From Burkholderia ubonensis subsp. mesacidophila (GTDB lineage: Bacteria > Pseudomonadota > Gammaproteobacteria > Burkholderiales > Burkholderiaceae): a stretch of DNA of 64,000 nucleotides. The notes beneath the pieces were generated by a model that did no database searches, was not told where the DNA came from, and saw only the letters and a program-made list of their open reading frames with translations. The DNA is taken from assembly GCF_002097715.1 (NCBI RefSeq), contig NZ_CP020738.1, positions 1,674,001 through 1,738,000 of the forward strand, in the 5' to 3' direction. The position numbers and the translations under genes were made by a program. This document shows, in pieces, positions 35,221 through 43,655 of the stretch (positions within the stretch are counted from its first letter, which is position 1; each line of letters begins with the position of its first letter).

Positions 35221-35622
35221 ATGCGTGTCTTGACCGGTTTGCTGTTGCTGCTGGCGGTGGCGGCGAATGCCCATGCGCAGTCGAACTGCGCGAATGCCGC
35301 CGACCAGGCGTCGATGAGCGCGTGCGCCGATCGCGCGTACCGCAAATCCGATGCGGAGTTGAACCGGGCCTACGAGGCCGTCACCGCGCGGGTGCGGGAC
35401 AACCGGCCGCTGGCGGAGAAGCTCGTCTCCGCGCAGCGCGCATGGGTCGCTTACCGCGACGCCGAATGCGGGTTCTCGAGCGCGGGCGCGGAAGGCGGCA
35501 GCGCCCATCCGATGGTGGTGTCGATGTGCCTCGACGATCTGACGAAAGCGCGCACCGAGAGCCTGCAGGGCTATCTGTCGTGCGAAGAGGGCGATCTCGC
35601 CTGCCCGGTGCCGGCGAAGTAA
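35221..35622 (+). CDS. LprI-type (DUF1311) periplasmic protein
   Basis: A 133-residue exported protein. Signal peptide MRVLTGLLLLLAVAANAHA is followed by a DUF1311 domain: CANAADQASMSACADRAYRKSDAELNRAYEAV, then LVSAQRAWVAYRDAECGF. Four or more cysteines should form disulfides. LprI of Mycobacterium is a lysozyme inhibitor, but many DUF1311 proteins have no proven role, so this remains a family-level label. AAGGAG lies 7 nt upstream of the ATG. Confidence 0.82.
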   Translation: MRVLTGLLLLLAVAANAHAQSNCANAADQASMSACADRAYRKSDAELNRAYEAVTARVRDNRPLAEKLVSAQRAWVAYRDAECGFSSAGAEGGSAHPMVVSMCLDDLTKARTESLQGYLSCEEGDLACPVPAK

Positions 35623-35680
35623 CAGCAAAGCGACGGCGACGGGACGCGCGCCGCCGGCGCGCGTCCGCCCGACGTCGCCG

Positions 35681-36328
35681 TTACACGTCGTCCGTCTCGT
35701 CGAGCAGCTTGTGCCGCATCGCATAGCGCACCAGCGCGGCCTCATGCGGCATCTGCATCTTTTCGAGAATCCGCGTCTTGTACGTGCTGACCGTCTTCGC
35801 GCTCACGCATAGCGCCTGCGCGATCTCGGTCAGCGTCTGCCCGGCGGCGATCCGCCGGAACACGTCGAACTCGCGGTCCGACAGCCGCTGGTGCGGTAGC
35901 GTTTCCGCCGGCTCGTTCAGGCTTTGCGCGAACTGCTCGGCCATCGCGAGGCTCACGTAGACGCCGCCCGACGCGACCTTCGTCACCGCGCCGACCAGCT
36001 CGGCGCTCGCGCTTTCCTTCGTCAGATAGCCGGACGCGCCCGCGCGGAACGCGCGCACCGCGTACTGCTGCTCCGCGTGCATCGTCAGCACGAGCACGCG
36101 CAGCGCGGGCTTCTCGTCCTTGATCTGCTTGATGAGTTCGACGCCGTTGCGCCCGGGCATCGACAGGTCGAGCACCAGCACCTGAGCGGGGGTCGAGCGC
36201 ACCAGCGCGATCGTCGTCGGGCCGTCCCAGGCCTCGCCCGCGACCTCGAAGCCGCTGGCGTTCTGCAGAATGTGCCGCAACCCGTCGCGCACGAGCGTAT
36301 GGTCGTCGGCGATGAGCACAGTGATCAT
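35681..36328 (-). CDS. NarL/FixJ-family response regulator
   Basis: A 215-residue regulator with receiver D8/D9, phospho-acceptor D54 (LVLDLSMPGRNG) and K104 (LTKESA). The C-terminal LuxR-type HTH is LSDREFDVFRRIAAGQTLTEIAQALCVSAKTVSTYKTRILEKM. Its start overlaps the end of the kinase gene by 4 nt (ATGA), so the pair is translationally coupled. The target promoters are unknown. Confidence 0.93.
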   Translation of the reverse strand: MITVLIADDHTLVRDGLRHILQNASGFEVAGEAWDGPTTIALVRSTPAQVLVLDLSMPGRNGVELIKQIKDEKPALRVLVLTMHAEQQYAVRAFRAGASGYLTKESASAELVGAVTKVASGGVYVSLAMAEQFAQSLNEPAETLPHQRLSDREFDVFRRIAAGQTLTEIAQALCVSAKTVSTYKTRILEKMQMPHEAALVRYAMRHKLLDETDDV

Positions 36329-38418
36329 GTGATTGAAGTTTCCTGTTGAATCGTGGTCAGCGGCAATGCGACGGTGATCGAGAAGCCTCGCGAGGGCGCG
36401 GTGTCGATCGTCACGGTGCCGCCGAGCATGTGTGCGCGCTCGCGGATGCCGATCAGGCCGAACGACTTGTCTTCGTGCGTCGACCCGCCGGGCGCCGCGC
36501 CGCGGCCGTTGTCGGCGATGCGCAGTACGCAGAAGCCGCTTTCGACGTCGAGCGTCAGCGTCACCCGCGTCGCGTCCGCGTGGCGGGCGACGTTGGTCAG
36601 CGCTTCCTGGACGATGCGGAACAGCGTGGTTGCGCCGGTGCTGGTGAAGGCGAGGCCGGCGGGCTCGATGTGCCGCTCGACGTCGATCCCGTAGCGGTTC
36701 GTGAAATCGTTCGCGAGCCATTCGATCGCCGGCACGAGGCCGAGATCGTCGAGCATCACCGGCCGCAGGTCGGCCGCGATGCGCCGCACGGACGCGACCG
36801 TCGCGTCGATCAGCCGCCGCATGCCCTGCAGGTGGGCGAGCACGTCCTCGCCGGCCCGCCCGTCGTCGGGCGCGCGCAGCGTGTGCTCGACGACCGACAG
36901 GTCCATCTTCAGCGCGGTGAGCTGCTGGCCGAGATCGTCGTGCAGCTCGCGCGCGATGCGCGTCTTCTCTTCCTCGCGGACGTTCTGCAGGTTCGCCGAC
37001 AGCTCGCGCAGCTCCTCGCGCGACTGCTTCAGCGCGTTCTCGGCGCGCACGCGCTGGGTGATGTCGCGCAGCATCACCGTGTAGAGCTTGCCGGACGCGT
37101 CGCGGATCTGCGAGATCGACGCTTCGATCGGGAATTCCTCGCCGTTGCCGCGCAGCCCGAACAGCACGCGCTGGCGTCCCATCTGCCGCTCGGACACGCC
37201 CGTCACGCCGAACTGGTCGACATGCTTCGAGTGCGCCGCGCGGAACCGCTCCGGGATGAAGCGCGACAGCGGCGCGCCGATCGCCTCCATCGCGGACACG
37301 CCAAACACCTGTTCGGCCATCGGGTTGAAGATCACGACCGTCTGCTTCTCGTCGATCGTGATGATCGCCTCCATCGACGAGCGGATGATGCCCATCATCC
37401 GCGCTTCGTTCAGGATGCCGCTGCTGCGGGCGCCGAGCTCCGCTGCCGACCCCGGCCGGCCGCGCAGCAGCGCATGCACGAGCGCCGCGAACACGACCGA
37501 CGCGATGAGGCCGGCCGCGAGCACCGTGCCCGCCGTGCGCTGCGCGCCGGTCGCGCTCGGCCGGCCGTCCGCCGAGTAGGCGAGCGTCAGCGTGCTGCCG
37601 CCGAAGTTCAGCACCTCGGTCCGGCGCATCAGGTCGGGCGAGAGCGACGCCTCGTCGGTGGTGGTCTCGGCGCTGAAGATCGGCCGCGGGTCGCCGTCGA
37701 TGCTGATCCGCAGGTCGATCCCGCGCTCCGAGTCGAGCGCGCGCTCGACGAGCCGCCGCGGGCTGAGCGCCGCGAACAGCACGCCGTCGATGCCGCCTTC
37801 CCGCGCGGCCGGGTGCTGCGAGTCGGCAACGGGCAGGAACAGCGTGACGGTGCGGGCGGCATCGTCGTCGGCCGCCCGGATGCCGAGCGCGGCGTTGCCG
37901 GTCTGCACGGCGCGCCGCAGCGAATCGGCGTCGGCTGCGCCGAAGCGCGCGAGCGGCGCCGGCGATGCGGGCGCGCTGAGCGCGGCGACAGCGACCGGCC
38001 CGGCGGCCGAAGGCGCGGCGTCGCCGGCGAGCTCGCCGCGCACGTCGGGCGGCAGCGGCGCATAGCCGAGCTGGCGGATCGGCGAACGGCTGTTGTCGAT
38101 GGCGAGCGCGTCGACATACTGGCGCCACTGCACGGGCGTCATCTGCGGCACGAGGCCGAGCGCGCCGCGCGCGCCTTCGAGCACGGCGACGCCGTCCTGC
38201 AGCTCGTGGAGCAGCATCGCCGTCACGTGCGCGACACGGCGCTCGAAACGGGCATGGACGGTGTCTTGCCACTGCTCGCGCACCAGCAGCGCGACGCCCA
38301 GCGACAGCGTTGCGCCGGCGCAGAGCGCGACGATGCCGGCCGCGAACGGCTGGCGTAACATGTTTTGAAAGCGCGTGCGCACCGGGGCGTCGCGCGTCGG
38401 GGTTCCGCTGGCGGTCAT
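36325..38418 (-). CDS. Sensor histidine kinase, CHASE-PAS-HisKA_3 type
   Basis: A 697-residue membrane kinase. TM helix 1 (about 27-46) and TM helix 2 (about 296-318) enclose a periplasmic CHASE-like domain (VLEGARGALGLVPQMTPVQWRQYVDALA; GYAPLPPDVR). A PAS domain (about 342-450; SSMEAIITIDEKQTVVIFNPMAE) precedes a HisKA_3 domain with H493 (ARELHDDLGQQL) and a C-terminal HATPase_c (IVQEALTNVARHADAT, DNGRGA, GLIGIRERAHMLGG). Together with the downstream NarL-type regulator it forms one two-component system. The signal is not known; CHASE domains often bind small extracellular ligands. Confidence 0.92.
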   Translation of the reverse strand: MTASGTPTRDAPVRTRFQNMLRQPFAAGIVALCAGATLSLGVALLVREQWQDTVHARFERRVAHVTAMLLHELQDGVAVLEGARGALGLVPQMTPVQWRQYVDALAIDNSRSPIRQLGYAPLPPDVRGELAGDAAPSAAGPVAVAALSAPASPAPLARFGAADADSLRRAVQTGNAALGIRAADDDAARTVTLFLPVADSQHPAAREGGIDGVLFAALSPRRLVERALDSERGIDLRISIDGDPRPIFSAETTTDEASLSPDLMRRTEVLNFGGSTLTLAYSADGRPSATGAQRTAGTVLAAGLIASVVFAALVHALLRGRPGSAAELGARSSGILNEARMMGIIRSSMEAIITIDEKQTVVIFNPMAEQVFGVSAMEAIGAPLSRFIPERFRAAHSKHVDQFGVTGVSERQMGRQRVLFGLRGNGEEFPIEASISQIRDASGKLYTVMLRDITQRVRAENALKQSREELRELSANLQNVREEEKTRIARELHDDLGQQLTALKMDLSVVEHTLRAPDDGRAGEDVLAHLQGMRRLIDATVASVRRIAADLRPVMLDDLGLVPAIEWLANDFTNRYGIDVERHIEPAGLAFTSTGATTLFRIVQEALTNVARHADATRVTLTLDVESGFCVLRIADNGRGAAPGGSTHEDKSFGLIGIRERAHMLGGTVTIDTAPSRGFSITVALPLTTIQQETSIT

Positions 38419-38604
38419 CTACGGGCCACTCTGTCCGAGGTCGCCCTGGCACCGGGGCGACAAAGGAAAAATCGGGCGCGGTTGGCGTCCGATGCTTGGC
38501 GGTATCTGTTATCGAGACGAAATTGTGCGCGTTTTATGACTTTTTTGTAATGGGGGCAGCGGAAATTCAGACAAAAGATCGGGGGGGCGGGGTGTCGACC
38601 GTAT

Positions 38605-38618
38605 TTGATACGCGTCAA
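38605..38618 (+). promoter_or_regulatory. FNR-type box upstream of the universal stress protein gene
   Basis: TTGATACGCGTCAA differs from the consensus TTGAT-N4-ATCAA at one base. It lies 116 nt before the ATG. A CAGACT hexamer at 38641 is close to the position used by the two other boxes, but is a poor -10. Confidence 0.6.
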
Positions 38619-38690
38619 CGGGCGCCCGGGGGCGTAGGGCCAGACTAAGTGCAGGGGCCGGCGCAACCGTCGGCGATCGGATTCGAACCT

Positions 38691-38711
38691 GCCTTGCGCA
38701 ATGCGCAAGGC
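38691..38711 (+). other. Palindromic hairpin in the leader of the stress gene
   Basis: GCCTTGCGCA, one central A, then TGCGCAAGGC: a perfect 10-bp palindrome 22 nt before the ATG at 38734. It could be an mRNA structure or an operator. Confidence 0.45.
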
Positions 38712-38733
38712 TGTCCGGTGAGAGGTGCGGACC

Positions 38734-39204
38734 ATGTACAAGCGGATTTTCGTGGCGCTCGACGACAGCCCAAGTGCGCGTCTGGCGCTGGATGAGGCGA
38801 TCAGGATCGCGGTTGCGTCCGGCGGCGCGATCACCTGTGCTTCAGTCGTCGAGCACAAGACGCAGCTCGTCGACGTCGACGCGGGCTTCGCGGACACGCG
38901 GGAACCCGAGCCGTCGGCGCTGGACGCCGCGACGCTCGTGCTCGACGACGCGAAGGCCGCGCTCGATGCGCACCACGTGCCGGGCACGGTGCGCGCGCTG
39001 ACCGCGTATGGCGAGGATGTCGCGGCCGTGCTGATGCGCACGGCGGCCGAGGCCGACGCGGACCTGATCGTGATGGGTACGAGCGGGCGGCACGGCCTGC
39101 GCCGGTTGCTGGTCGGCAGCGTCGCGGAGTCGCTGCTGCGCGCGGCGGACCGACCGGTGTTGCTGGTGCGGCACGACGAGAAGGTGGCGACGGCGCCTGC
39201 CTGA
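38734..39204 (+). CDS. Universal stress protein (UspA family, ATP-binding type)
   Basis: A 156-residue single-domain USP. It starts YKRIFVALDDSPSARLALDEAI and carries the nucleotide-binding motif G-2x-G-9x-GS: GTSGRHGLRRLLVGS. This motif points to an ATP-binding USP. An FNR-type box and a hairpin lie in its upstream region, so it is probably induced by low oxygen. The ribosome site is AGAGG, 8 nt upstream. Confidence 0.92.
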   Translation: MYKRIFVALDDSPSARLALDEAIRIAVASGGAITCASVVEHKTQLVDVDAGFADTREPEPSALDAATLVLDDAKAALDAHHVPGTVRALTAYGEDVAAVLMRTAAEADADLIVMGTSGRHGLRRLLVGSVAESLLRAADRPVLLVRHDEKVATAPA

Positions 39205-39477
39205 GCCATGCGTGCATGAACCGGGCCGCGTGACACGCGGCGACGGGCCGGCGCGCCGCGCAATGCGTCGTGCCGGCGCCGCACATCCGGAGCGGCGCAC
39301 CTGCTGCGGTGCGTCCGCTCACCTTGCGATCACGCGCCGCGTTCAGCCGCGCGAAAGTTGCACCGCGCAGCGCACATCTGGCAGCATCCTTGCCGTAGCC
39401 CCCCCATTTTTCGCTCATCGCCGGGCGCGCGTCACGCCGACGCGCGACGGGGCCGGCGTCCACGGAGCCCATCACGC

Positions 39478-40557
39478 ATGACAATATCAACCAAGGGACT
39501 GCGGCTGGCCGAGGTGTGGTTCCAGCGCGCGCTGTGGATCATCGCCGTCATGTTCGCCGGCTTCCTGATCGGACTCGGCGGCCTGATCGTCGGCGACCTG
39601 CCGCGCGTCGAGGTGACGCTCGACCGCGACGCGTTCATCGACCGGCAGGCGGCTGCGCCGCTGCGCCAGACGCTCGCGAAGCTGTCGACGGACCTGACCG
39701 CGAATCGCGACGCGACCGAACAGGCGTCGATGCTGCTGACCGCGGCCCAGCAGGACACGCAGCAGGCGCGCGAAGCGTTCCGCACAACGATCGCGAGCCG
39801 CCATGCGACCGAGCGCGCGGAGCAGGATCCGGCCGTGCTCGCGCATGCGCGCGCGCTCGAGGCGGCGACGCAGCGCGAACGCGACGCGCAGGCCCGCATC
39901 GGCACGCTGAAGCAGGCCGCGCAGGCGCTCGAGCGCGAGCAGGGCGCGACCCGGCTCGCGCTCGGCGAACTCGAAGCGCAGGCCGACCGCAAGCTCGAAG
40001 CGGCGCAGCGCACGCAGGAACTGCGCGTGTTCGGCATCCGACTACTGTTTACGCTGCCGCTGCTGCTGGTCGCCGGCTGGCTGTTCGCGAAGAAGCGCGG
40101 CAGCCGCTACTGGCCGTTCGTGTGGGGCTTCATCTTCTTCGCGCTGTACGGGTTCTTCGTCGAACTGGTGCCGTACCTGCCGAGCTATGGCGGTTATGTG
40201 CGCTACCTCGTCGGCATCGTGCTGACGATCGCGGTCGGGCAGTACGCGATCCGTGCGCTGTCGCGCTATCTCGAGCAGAAGCGCCGCGAGGAGCAACAGC
40301 CGGACGTGTCGCGGCGCGAGGCGATCGATTTCGTGACCGCGTACGCGCGCATCGCGAAGAAGGTCTGTCCCGGCTGCGAGCGGCCGCTCGACACCGCCGA
40401 TCCGAACGCGAATTTCTGCCCGCATTGCGGGATCTGCGTGTTCAACGCGTGCGGGCAGTGCCGCACGCGCAAGAACGCATTCAGCCGCTTCTGCCCGTCG
40501 TGCGGCACGTTCGCCGGCACGAGCGCGCCAGCCGAGCCATCCACCCCGGCCGGGTGA
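39478..40557 (+). CDS. Zinc-ribbon membrane protein with coiled coil
   Basis: A 359-residue protein with an N-terminal membrane segment (ALWIIAVMFAGFLIGLGGLIVG), then about 150 residues of heptad-rich alpha-helix (LRQTLAKLSTDLTANRDATEQ...ELEAQADRKLEAAQRTQEL), two or three further membrane helices (about 185-270) and a C-terminal double zinc ribbon: CPGC...CPHC and CGQC...CPSC. It looks like a stress-linked membrane scaffold or serine endopeptidase-type fusion as annotated in Burkholderia, but I see no catalytic residues. CGGAG precedes the ATG at 39478. Confidence 0.7.
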   Translation: MTISTKGLRLAEVWFQRALWIIAVMFAGFLIGLGGLIVGDLPRVEVTLDRDAFIDRQAAAPLRQTLAKLSTDLTANRDATEQASMLLTAAQQDTQQAREAFRTTIASRHATERAEQDPAVLAHARALEAATQRERDAQARIGTLKQAAQALEREQGATRLALGELEAQADRKLEAAQRTQELRVFGIRLLFTLPLLLVAGWLFAKKRGSRYWPFVWGFIFFALYGFFVELVPYLPSYGGYVRYLVGIVLTIAVGQYAIRALSRYLEQKRREEQQPDVSRREAIDFVTAYARIAKKVCPGCERPLDTADPNANFCPHCGICVFNACGQCRTRKNAFSRFCPSCGTFAGTSAPAEPSTPAG

Positions 40558-40718
40558 CGCGCGCGGCGGGAGGCGCACCGTACAGCGCGGCGTTCATCAA
40601 ACCCGTTTAGAATGCCGGACATGCCGTCCCCGCTGCGGAAGTGCCGCGGCGATCGTTGCTCGGCCGCCCGACGGCCGCCGGCGTCGGGCCGGCCCGCATG
40701 TCATTCAGGAGCGCCGCC

Positions 40719-41750
40719 GTGTGGCACTTTCCCGTCGCGATTCCCTCGTCGCTCGGCCCGTGGGCCGTATTCGCGAGCGTGCTCATCACCCAGCTCGGCG
40801 TGCCCGTGCCGGCCGTGCCGATGCTGATCCTGGGCGGCACGATGGCGGCGATGGGGCAGGCGTCCTATACGGCCATGTTCGCGGCGGCCGTCGGCGCGAC
40901 GATGCTCGCCGATTCCCTGTGGTTCTTCATGGGCCGCACGCGCGGCCGGCGCCTGCTCAACGGCCTCGTGCGCTTCTCGCTGTCGCTCGACACGACGCTG
41001 CGCTTCGCGCGCAACCTGTTCGAACGCCACGGCGCGCCGCTTCTCGTGCTCGCGAAATTCCTGCCGGGGCTCGGCCTCGTGTCCGCGCCGCTGCTCGGCA
41101 CGACGGCGATCGGCGTCGGCGTGTTCCTGCTGTGGGACTTCGCCGGCGCGGTGCTGTGGGCGGGGTTCTGGCTCGTCGGCGGCTCGGCGATTCATGACCA
41201 GATCGTCCAGGCCGTGCTGTGGGTGCGCGCGAGCGGCGGGACGATCCTCGACGCGTTCCTCGCGATCTTCATCACGTTCGTGCTGTACCGCTGGGTGCGC
41301 CGTGTGCAGTTCCGGCGCTGGCTCGCGCAGGTGCGCATCTCGCCGCCGCAGCTCGCCGAGATGATGACGTCGGACGAGCCGCCGCTGATCTTCGATGCGC
41401 GGCCGCGCGCGGTGCGCGAACGCGAGCCGTTCCGGATCGCCGGCGCGGTGCCGCTCGATCTCGATTCGCCGGAGCTGATCGATCCCGACGCGCTGAAGCG
41501 GCCGATCGTCGTCTATTGCGTGTGCCCGAACGAGGCGACCGCCAAGCGCATCGTCGCACAGCTGCAGCGCAAGCAGATGGCCCGTCACATCAAGGCGCTG
41601 AAGGGCGGCCTCGACGCGTGGGAAAAGCACGGCTACCCGGTCGAGCCGATGCCGGCCGATCTCGACGCGTCCCGTTACTTCGTGCGGCACGCTGAAGCTG
41701 TCTCAGGCGATGAATACACCGTTCGCGCTGCGCTAAGAGGCCGCTCGTGA
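40719..41750 (+). CDS. DedA-family membrane protein fused to a rhodanese domain
   Basis: A 343-residue fusion. Residues about 20-190 are a DedA/SNARE-associated domain: ITQLGVPVPAVPMLILGGTMAAMGQ, then FFMGRTRGRRLL, and ERHGAPLLVLAKFLPGLGLVSAPLLGTTAI, the DedA proton-dependent transporter motif. The C-terminal 110 residues are a rhodanese domain (LAEMMTSDEPPLIFDARPRAVRER, VVYCVCPNEATAKRIV) with the catalytic-loop Cys in YCVCPNEATA. GTG 40719 is preferred because AGGAG lies 7 nt upstream; ATG 40698 is the alternative. The link suggests sulfur transfer or membrane stress, without proof. Confidence 0.82.
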   Translation: MWHFPVAIPSSLGPWAVFASVLITQLGVPVPAVPMLILGGTMAAMGQASYTAMFAAAVGATMLADSLWFFMGRTRGRRLLNGLVRFSLSLDTTLRFARNLFERHGAPLLVLAKFLPGLGLVSAPLLGTTAIGVGVFLLWDFAGAVLWAGFWLVGGSAIHDQIVQAVLWVRASGGTILDAFLAIFITFVLYRWVRRVQFRRWLAQVRISPPQLAEMMTSDEPPLIFDARPRAVREREPFRIAGAVPLDLDSPELIDPDALKRPIVVYCVCPNEATAKRIVAQLQRKQMARHIKALKGGLDAWEKHGYPVEPMPADLDASRYFVRHAEAVSGDEYTVRAALRGRS

Positions 41751-41895
41751 CCGAAAGCGTGTAGCCGCATGATTTCATGCGGCGTGACAGGCCCGCTTGC
41801 CGAGCCGAGCGCGGCGCACATCGCGCCCATCGTGACCGAAATGACCGGGAATGTGACGCCACGACTGCCAAGGCGACACGATGAGCATGAATGCC

Positions 41896-41921
41896 AACCC
41901 GATCAGCATGCTGATCGGGTT
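41896..41921. repeat. Perfect 26-bp palindrome
   Basis: Half-site AACCCGATCAGCA followed directly by its reverse complement. It lies in a 230-bp gene-free gap between the DedA gene and the convergent DUF5384-like gene. There is no T-run, so it is not a typical terminator. A second, weaker hairpin AAGGCCC/GGGCCTT (41946-41970) lies beside it. Confidence 0.5.
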
Positions 41922-41980
41922 GTGTCGGTCACGCCGACCATCCCGTTAAGGCCCGCCGACATGGGCCTTGTTTAACGGAA

Positions 41981-42481
41981 TTATTTTTCCCACCAGTGGC
42001 GATTGGCGTCCTTCAAATTCTTCTCCACGCCTTTGCTGACGTTTCGATTTGCATCCGCCTGAGATTGCACCGCATCCGTCTCCGCTTTCGATCGCGCGAG
42101 GTCGGCATTGATGCGATCGTTTTCGCGCGCAACTTGCGCTTCCATCTTTTTCAGCTGCAGTTCCTTGTAGCGGTTTTCGTAGCTGCGGTCCTGATCTTCG
42201 ATGGCACGCTGACGGTCGACCGCAGCTTGCCGGTCGCGATTGGCCTGCGCTTGCGCAGCGGCATGCGCCTGGCTGCGCTTGCGCTCGGCCGCAGCTGCCT
42301 GCTGCCGCTGCCTGCGTTGGTCGGCTTCGGCCTTTTGCTGTTGCACGGCGCGCTCGTGTTCGGCATTCGATTCGAGCGCTTGCATACGAGCGATGCCGTT
42401 ATCGAGATTGACGGGCGCTTGTTCCTGCGCGAACGCGGGAAGTGTCGTCAGCAAGAGAAGCGTAAAAATTTCGCGCTTCAT
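41981..42481 (-). CDS. Exported coiled-coil protein (DUF5384-like)
   Basis: A 166-residue protein with signal peptide MKREIFTLLLLTTLPAFA and a long Gln/Ala/Arg-rich helix (AVQQQKAEADQRRQRQQAAAAERKRSQ) that should form a coiled coil in the periplasm. The length and composition fit the DUF5384 family, whose function is unknown. The ATG follows the stop of the lipoprotein gene without any gap (TAAATG), so the two are translationally coupled. Confidence 0.7.
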   Translation of the reverse strand: MKREIFTLLLLTTLPAFAQEQAPVNLDNGIARMQALESNAEHERAVQQQKAEADQRRQRQQAAAAERKRSQAHAAAQAQANRDRQAAVDRQRAIEDQDRSYENRYKELQLKKMEAQVARENDRINADLARSKAETDAVQSQADANRNVSKGVEKNLKDANRHWWEK

Positions 42482-43012
42482 TTACTTCACCTGCGCCGGT
42501 TGTTGTGCCGCGTCGACGCCCGGACATTGCGAGTTCGGCTGAATGCGCGTCGTCTTGCCTGAGCCGACCATCAGCGCCGTACCCGGCTTGAATTCGCACA
42601 CGCGGCCGACCTGAGCCGATGCGAATGCCGACTTGCCATCGCGGTACATGATCTGCACGCCGTCGACCAGCACCTTGTCGTTCACCATCGAACCGGCCGC
42701 GGCACCCACGACACCACCTGCGACCGTACCTACGCCCGTGCGGTTCCAGCCGCCGGGGCCGGTCGTACCGCCGATTGCAGCGCCCGCGATCGCGCCGAGC
42801 ATCGTGCCGGCCAGTTGCGCGGTTTTCTTGTTCTGCTCGTTGCTCACCTGCACTTTGCCCGGCAGGATCGTCAGGATTTCGATGGTGCGCACTTCTTGAC
42901 GCTGATTCACATCGAGCACGTTGTACGCGTCCGCCTTGTTTTCCATGCCAGGCGTGGCGCAGCCAGCGAGTGTGATCGAAGTGGCGATGAGGGTGAGAGC
43001 AACCTTCCTCAT
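42482..43012 (-). CDS. Glycine-zipper 2TM lipoprotein (SlyB/PcpY-like)
   Basis: A 176-residue outer-membrane lipoprotein. The lipobox is LAGC (ITLAGCATPG). A glycine-zipper segment follows (GTMLGAIAGAAIGGTTGPGGWNRTGVGTVAGGVVGAAAGSMV), as in SlyB and the 17-kDa antigen family. The C-terminal domain is small and beta-rich (VQIMYRDGKSAFASAQVGRVCEF). Such proteins support envelope integrity. It is the first gene of a two-gene operon with the coiled-coil protein. Confidence 0.85.
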   Translation of the reverse strand: MRKVALTLIATSITLAGCATPGMENKADAYNVLDVNQRQEVRTIEILTILPGKVQVSNEQNKKTAQLAGTMLGAIAGAAIGGTTGPGGWNRTGVGTVAGGVVGAAAGSMVNDKVLVDGVQIMYRDGKSAFASAQVGRVCEFKPGTALMVGSGKTTRIQPNSQCPGVDAAQQPAQVK

Positions 43013-43655
43013 GAATTTCCTTTGCGTATGGTTAATTGAAGATCCCGGACTTCGAAAAGAGACGTCCACGGACTGAATCGACGGGCATCGAGCAGTGCGG
43101 GACGTTGAAATCCGGTTAACAGTTTACGGCAATATTACAAATTCATTTAGGCTGTCGCAGCGCGAAATGTATTTAAAAAATCATCGGCGTGTGCGGTCGT
43201 CCACCGCTGCCCGCAGCATGAAAAGCACCGGCAACGTTTGCGAGCGGCGTCGGCACTTGCCACGCAAAATCGACTGGCGCGAATCGTCTGATCATTCATA
43301 TAATCCCGCCTGCATATTGCATGCGCGTAATGGCGCACACAGGAGGCGCGGCATGCCGCGCCGAATCCGATTGAATTCCCGTTGAACGCGATGCCCGGCC
43401 CGGCGCGCACTGGCGCGCCGCGTCCGGCCTGTCGGCGCGTTCCCCAAACGGTCCGAGCCGTTTTTCGGATTGTTCCGGAATATCACGATAATGCGCGGCG
43501 ATTCTGAATGGATTCGCACAATATCGGCATCATTTCCAATCCGGAAATATGCGACGGGAATCATTTCGTTTTCGGCGGCCTTCATCGGCACCGGCAAGCC
43601 GTGCGCTGATATCGACACAGTGACGGCGGTCGCGCGCGGCCGCCAGGAGACGCAA
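43013..43655. other. 643-bp gene-free region before the ProY-type permease
   Basis: Relatively AT-rich, without a credible gene. A TATAAT hexamer lies at 43299-43304 but without a good -35. Two related blocks, CCGGAATATCA near 43473 and CCGGAAATAT near 43542, flank a stretch of ambiguous reading frame upstream of the permease start. It may hold a regulated promoter. Confidence 0.4.

Noticed and set aside
43470..43655. N-terminal extension of the ProY-type permease
   Set aside because: The 62 extra residues have no similarity to the family and TTG 43656 has a good ribosome site.
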